NCBI RefSeq assembly: GCF_021130785.1
Contig: NC_060213.1
Coordinates: forward strand, 96,402,501-96,466,500
From: Homalodisca vitripennis
Lineage: Eukaryota > Arthropoda > Insecta > Hemiptera > Cicadellidae
DNA length: 64,000 nucleotides
Reading direction: 5' to 3'
Below, piece after piece: positions 60,638-64,000 of this stretch. The notes under the pieces are model-generated. The model worked only from the letters and a program-made list of their open reading frames with translations. It made no database searches and had not been told where the DNA came from. Position 1 is the stretch's first letter. Every line of letters begins with the position of its first letter. Position numbers and translations under genes: made by a program.

Positions 60638-61341
60638 CGATTTTAAATGTATCTCTTTTCAATCTAAATTGCCAGCTGTCGGTCCTAAAATCGGGAAAAT
60701 ATAATCTCATTTAATTTGTACGTTACACAGAATGCCGTGATAAAAGTCTCTAAATTCATTGATTAAATTGGAGCAGTAGATGTATCTTCAACAGCTTTCA
60801 AGTTTTCATTCGAGAACTTTCAGCTGAGTAAGGTTTCATACATCTAGGCTGCATCATTACTCAAAACAACATTACAAATAACGCACTAAGGTAAATAATA
60901 ACTGCATTTGTCAAGGAAAATGAATCTGTATTTAATATAATCAATAATTACGAAAAGAGCATAAACACACCAGCCCAGTTGAAAGTGGTACACTAACAAT
61001 AAAATCATTGTCGGAAATTCCTGTGGCATCGCGGCGTGTCATTTGAAACAATGAGACAGGAGTGCGATATTCGGGAGGGAGAAGTGTAAAGGCAGCTACC
61101 TCCAGACTTATTTTATAGTCGTAGACCTTATTGAAATGACGTGTGCGACTTTTGTTGGTTGACGTTTGTTTGATTATTTAAATATTTTTAGCTTTATTAG
61201 TTAGTTCTATTTATTACTGCTTTTTATGACCTGCAACATGTGCAGTGACAAAAGTTCAGTGTTTTCTTTATCTGGCTTCTTTCTTCTGTTTTAGTATTAG
61301 TCGTTTATTGATGTACGTTTAAAGTTCTATTTATTTTCCCG

Positions 61342-61388
61342 CCTGTCAATGAGGATATATTTCAGTCCTCAAAAAGATGTGTTATACA
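61342..61388 (+). repeat. Penelope-like terminal repeat relic
   Basis: CCTGTCAATGAGGATATATT, then TCCTC, AAAAAGATGTGTTATAC. Same order as the element ends at 50.4 and 51.7 kb, and preceded by a T-rich stretch similar to 51520-51600. Confidence 0.5.
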
Positions 61389-61582
61389 CTTTGTAACTTA
61401 AAAAGTTACGCTCTAGCTTGAAATATGTTGTTACTCTAATTAAAACTAGGCTCAGACGATTATCAGTTAGTTTGGGAAATCCCTTACATAAACCTTGCTT
61501 CGAATCCGGGACTCTTTGTTCGATAAATAAGATGCAGTTAGGTACAAAAGATAGCTAATTTATTGTATTTTATTATTTTAAC

Positions 61583-61665
61583 ACTTAGAGTGCTAATCCG
61601 TAATTTTACGGAACAGCGAAACTTCCGAAGAATGCTAATCCCGTAGTTTTACGTGGTTGTCACTC
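61583..61665. other. Paired GCTAATCC...TTTTACG motifs with hairpin
   Basis: GTGCTAATCCGTAATTTTACGG is echoed about 38 bp later by ATGCTAATCCCGTAGTTTTACG. The first contains a perfect CCGTAA-TT-TTACGG hairpin. This may be the end of an unidentified short DNA transposon. Confidence 0.35.
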
Positions 61666-62869
61666 ATTCATAATACTAAACTCAAATTCAGCATAACATT
61701 TTAAACGTTGCCTAAAGCGCGAAAGCGCATAATACCAACAGCATGTGAAAGGTACGAGTAAATCCACCAAACTGTACGTCTTGTATAACTACAGGAAAAC
61801 GGAGCTATATATTACAGAGCACCGCCTTCACACTAACAACGCCTGGCAAAGGCAACGACGTCCACTGGCACAGGCACCGGCTATGTTTGGCCTGAGTCCA
61901 GACTCTTGTTTATAGTTGACGAGGCCTGTAGGGTGTTTACTGTGTTCATAGCTATAACGTCCACAGCCATATTATTTGTTTTCAATTGCGGTTTTTGAAG
62001 AATATAAAGTCTTCAGATTGTAATAAAATTGGTAATACAAAATAATTTCAATAAAAATATAATAAAATATTTAATTGTGTTTTGGATGTAATACAATGCA
62101 ACTTGTACTATACTGAATCAGGATTAGTGAGAAACGTTAACTTTAATAGTTTTCCATAGTATCCTAAATGTTTATTAATTAATAATGACCAGAGATTTAT
62201 TCCAATTTAATTGGTTTATATAGAAGAAAATAAATACCAAATAATATACAAATTAAATATGTAGCTTTTAATTTAAGTAGATTAAATCAATTTACTAGGA
62301 AACGCCTATATCGGTATGAAATTTATATTGAAGTATTACATTTTGCAGGTAAACGTTTTTGCGTAAATGGACCAATGCATTTAACTGGAATTTAACTGGC
62401 TCTAAGATAAAAAAAAAACAGTAACGTCATTGTGACATCTTGACTATTCAGAGTAAATTATTAGATTTTGGCGCGGTGTATGCTCCATGTTCAGTACTCT
62501 CTAGCGTTTTTTTTTTTTTTCTAAATACTGGTGTATCAAAAATTTTGAACATTCTGATAGTTATGTGTTATACTTTTGAGTTTAGTAACGTAAGTAACAT
62601 AACACCACGTATAGGGAATTCAATGAATAAATCAATTTTAAAAGATCGTACTTCTAATGAATATTGTCAAAGGTATTGGTTATGAGGAAAGCTTTAGGTT
62701 AGCTATAAGAAATGGAAGATGCAAGAGGGGTAGGCGTGGTGAATTTTGGTTTGTCACTTGTCTATAGTTCTTATTATTAACTACGTCGCTTTGGATGTAA
62801 TATTTGACTATAACACGTAATGAAATGTTCACATTTTTACATGATTAACTTAAATTTTAATATTAGGTT

Positions 62870-62912
62870 CCTGCTGAAGAGGGCATATTCTAATCCTCTA
62901 AACGCCGTGTTA
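62870..62912 (+). repeat. Penelope-like terminal repeat relic
   Basis: CCTGCTGAAGAGGGCATATT, then AATCCTCTAAACGCCGTGTT. Closely follows the hairpin and GAAACG-like tail of the better preserved copies. Confidence 0.55.
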
Positions 62913-63884
62913 CTTTCAGTTCGTTCATGGTCGGTTGTAAATTTTAAACAGAGAAATTTTCTACTTGATTATTTAGACATAGAAAGGTGATATAATCCGT
63001 ATTCATGACATTTAAACAGCTAATCTGAAGTGATACCAATTTACATTGATTCAAATACATACGAACATTATATTGAAATCGCTTATTTTAACATTTAATA
63101 TAATTCTTAATCCTCCGACATAATGTACAAACGAGAACAATAATTTTTCGTTATTTACTACTTATAGAATGCCTTATTCATTTTTTTATTCTACGCCTCA
63201 TTCAAGGTCAGGAATGTGTCCAAAAATAATAGGAAAGAAACTCTGTGTTTGGTTCATCGTTCATCCTTAAACTTTTAAGGAATTCAACTAAGATATCAAT
63301 ATCGACAAATACTTGCAGGTAGGTAGTAATAGACTCTATGGGGATCACATAACGTCAACACGGTAGTAACTGTCGAACTTCGCGGAGTTCTGTCACTCAA
63401 AATGGCGCAGCGCGGTAGTTGTAACTAATTAAGAACATTAATCAACTCTTAATATTCCTTCAACAAAGCATAGCTTGGGGTATTTCCGTTCTGGTTACTG
63501 TTACTGAACATTGTATGCATACTCCATTTTACCCCAAACTTTTACCAGGTTAAAAACATTTCCTCGGCCGGTGGGAATATTAATGGCCGCTGAAAAGAAT
63601 TTAAATAAATTTTGATTAATTATTAAACAGCAAATATATGTTTAAAAAATAACTACTTAAAAATAAACAACACTGTACATTATAATGTCCTAATATAAGT
63701 CGTAAATTCAGAAATTTGGCTGAATATTTATACGCACTCAAATATTTTATTACATCCTATTTTTTTGTATTTTTATACTTAATAAGTCCATATCCTCCAT
63801 TCTGTATTTGTTTTTTAATATTGATTTAAACATAAATCATACAGAGTAATCATATTTTTACATGGTAAAACAAAATCTTCGGAT

Positions 63885-64000
63885 CAAAAGATTTATAACA
63901 CAATGGAATCTAAAACTTACGTGATAAATCTTAAAGAATAGTGTGTTTAGATAAAAGAGCCCAGTTTAACTTCGTGCATCAGACAGGCTAATGGCCTTTT
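63885..64000 (-). repeat. Dispersed repeat family 2, copy 3 (cut by window end)
   Basis: Reverse complement of about 54525-54645 with roughly 90% identity by eye. It starts at the last base of the window with AAAAGGCCATTAGCCTGTCT, so the repeat continues beyond it. Confidence 0.88.

Larger units (their letters stand above)
60640..63880. other. Intergenic with Penelope terminal-repeat relics
   Basis: No gene supported. Two decayed copies of the Penelope terminal hairpin lie at 61342-61388 (GAGGAT...TCCTC then GTGTTATAC) and 62870-62912 (CTGCTGAAGAGG...CCTCTAAACG then GTGTTAC). A GC-richer patch lies at 61720-61930. Confidence 0.5.

Overview
The window looks like AT-rich nuclear DNA from an arthropod, most likely an insect. 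Coding content is very low. The only convincing host genes are two multi-exon chemoreceptors of the insect gustatory receptor (Gr) type. The rest is dominated by segmental duplication, minisatellites and eukaryotic transposable elements: Ty3/gypsy, a Tc1/mariner DD41D element, Penelope-like fragments and LINE fragments. There are no bacterial operons, CRISPR arrays or phage features.

Layout. Bases 1 to about 11.65 kb (copy A) and about 29.45 to 40.67 kb (copy B) are two diverged copies of one segment of about 11 kb in the same orientation. Each carries one minus-strand Gr gene of four exons and 336 codons (A: 8474 to 5429; B: 38380 to 35651). By hand alignment the proteins are about 80% identical, and all three introns are phase 0. 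In both genes the 3' end of exon 1 together with its splice donor has been amplified into a 47-bp tandem array at the start of intron 1. Copy A has 13 extra donor-bearing units and copy B has 4. This is the most unusual structure in the window.

Between the duplicates are a GC-rich 36-bp minisatellite (14.98-15.51 kb) and a young Ty3/gypsy element on the minus strand (about 17.7-23.11 kb). The gypsy element has an intact 1059-codon protease-RT-RNase H-integrase frame. Its gag, primer-binding site and most of the 5' LTR have been deleted. The interval 23.1-29.4 kb has no coding signal.

From 40.7 to 64 kb I see no host gene that I can support. This part holds a 170-bp tandem duplication (42 kb), a long imperfect inverted repeat (47.0-49.3 kb), and a decayed Penelope-like element with a GIY-YIG nuclease and inverted terminal repeats (50.4-51.8 kb). 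It also holds a 1359-bp DD41D mariner with perfect ends and one premature stop (52.3-53.7 kb), a LINE reverse-transcriptase relic (56.75 kb), a 22-bp degenerate minisatellite (58.34 kb) and several dispersed repeat families.

The two receptors would act independently as membrane chemoreceptors and are best read as a tandem expansion. The other named genes serve only their own transposons. All alignments, identities and exon calls were made by eye, without database searches.
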